Assembly: GCA_045646525.1 (NCBI GenBank)
Contig: JAZRKX010000004.1
Coordinates: 1-22,754 of the forward strand
DNA length: 22,754 bases
Direction: 5' to 3'
Origin: RGIG8748 sp045646525
Lineage (GTDB): Bacteria > Bacillota > Clostridia > UMGS1810
Position numbers and translations under genes: made by a program. Shown here piece by piece: positions 22,728 through 22,754 of this stretch. Positions within the stretch are counted from its first letter, which is position 1. Every line of letters starts with the position of its first letter. The notes below the pieces were generated by a model. It had not been told where the DNA came from and did not search any database. It was given only the letters and a program-made list of their open reading frames with translations.

Positions 22728-22754
22728 GCGAGCATGCTGGAATTGGCAGACAGG
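22728..22754 (+). tRNA. tRNA-Leu, 5' end only, cut by window edge
   Basis: The last 27 bases read as the start of a class II tRNA: acceptor strand GCGAGCA, T8 G9, D-stem CTG with partner CAG, and the D-loop GAATTGGCAGA typical of tRNA-Leu. The anticodon is outside the window, so the isoacceptor is unknown. A strong promoter sits directly upstream. Confidence 0.85.

Overview
The window reads as chromosomal DNA of an anaerobic, endospore-forming member of the Clostridia (Firmicutes). It carries sigG (forespore sigma factor) and spoIVA (spore coat basement ATPase, behind a textbook sigma-E promoter). It also has sigma-A promoters that nearly all carry an extended -10 TGn, strong GGAGG-type ribosome binding sites, TTG starts, many intrinsic terminators and sodium-coupled membrane proteins. 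I cannot name the genus. No integrase, transposase, CRISPR array or rRNA is visible.

Left part, minus strand (1-8250). A truncated Na+/H+ (CPA2-type) antiporter leaves the window at base 1 and has its own promoter. Upstream of it is a closely spaced run transcribed 8099 to 756: MATE exporter, YhcH/NanQ-like protein, DUF1294 membrane protein, SstT Ser/Thr:Na+ symporter, flavodoxin, metallo-beta-lactamase-fold hydrolase, RNase R, SmpB. I see one sigma-A promoter before it, one terminator after smpB and no convincing terminator inside, so a single transcript of about 7.3 kb is possible.

8251-10939. nagA and an unusual two-part ROK protein overlap by 11 bases and end in a terminator. This is an amino-sugar salvage pair. 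The gap to the divergent sigG gene holds a good sigma-A promoter for nagA, an inverted repeat that overlaps its -10, and a candidate sigma-F promoter for sigG.

10940-15443. sigG and its terminator are followed by an operon of an alpha/beta hydrolase, a MurF-like ligase whose usual N-terminal domain is replaced by membrane helices, and a VanG-like D-Ala-D-Ala ligase family protein with Gly/Lys/Ala-rich tracts. The three look like an envelope-precursor module.

15444-18883. A compact four-gene cassette with overlapping or adjacent stops and starts resembles phage connector, tail and virion genes. No other phage genes accompany it. It ends in an 18-bp perfect palindrome that contains both its own stop codon and the stop codon of the converging gene.

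18875-20322, minus strand. An OadB-type sodium pump subunit and a 42-residue one-helix membrane protein follow a sigma-A promoter, a yybP-ykoY (Mn2+) riboswitch aptamer and an overlapping terminator. No carboxyltransferase or biotin subunit is present. A Mn2+ switch on a solitary OadB pair is the most intriguing system here: it may be a manganese-responsive, perhaps manganese-handling, transporter.

20408-22754. hpf (ribosome hibernation), spoIVA and the first 27 bases of a tRNA-Leu gene follow, each with a recognisable promoter; hpf and spoIVA also have terminators.
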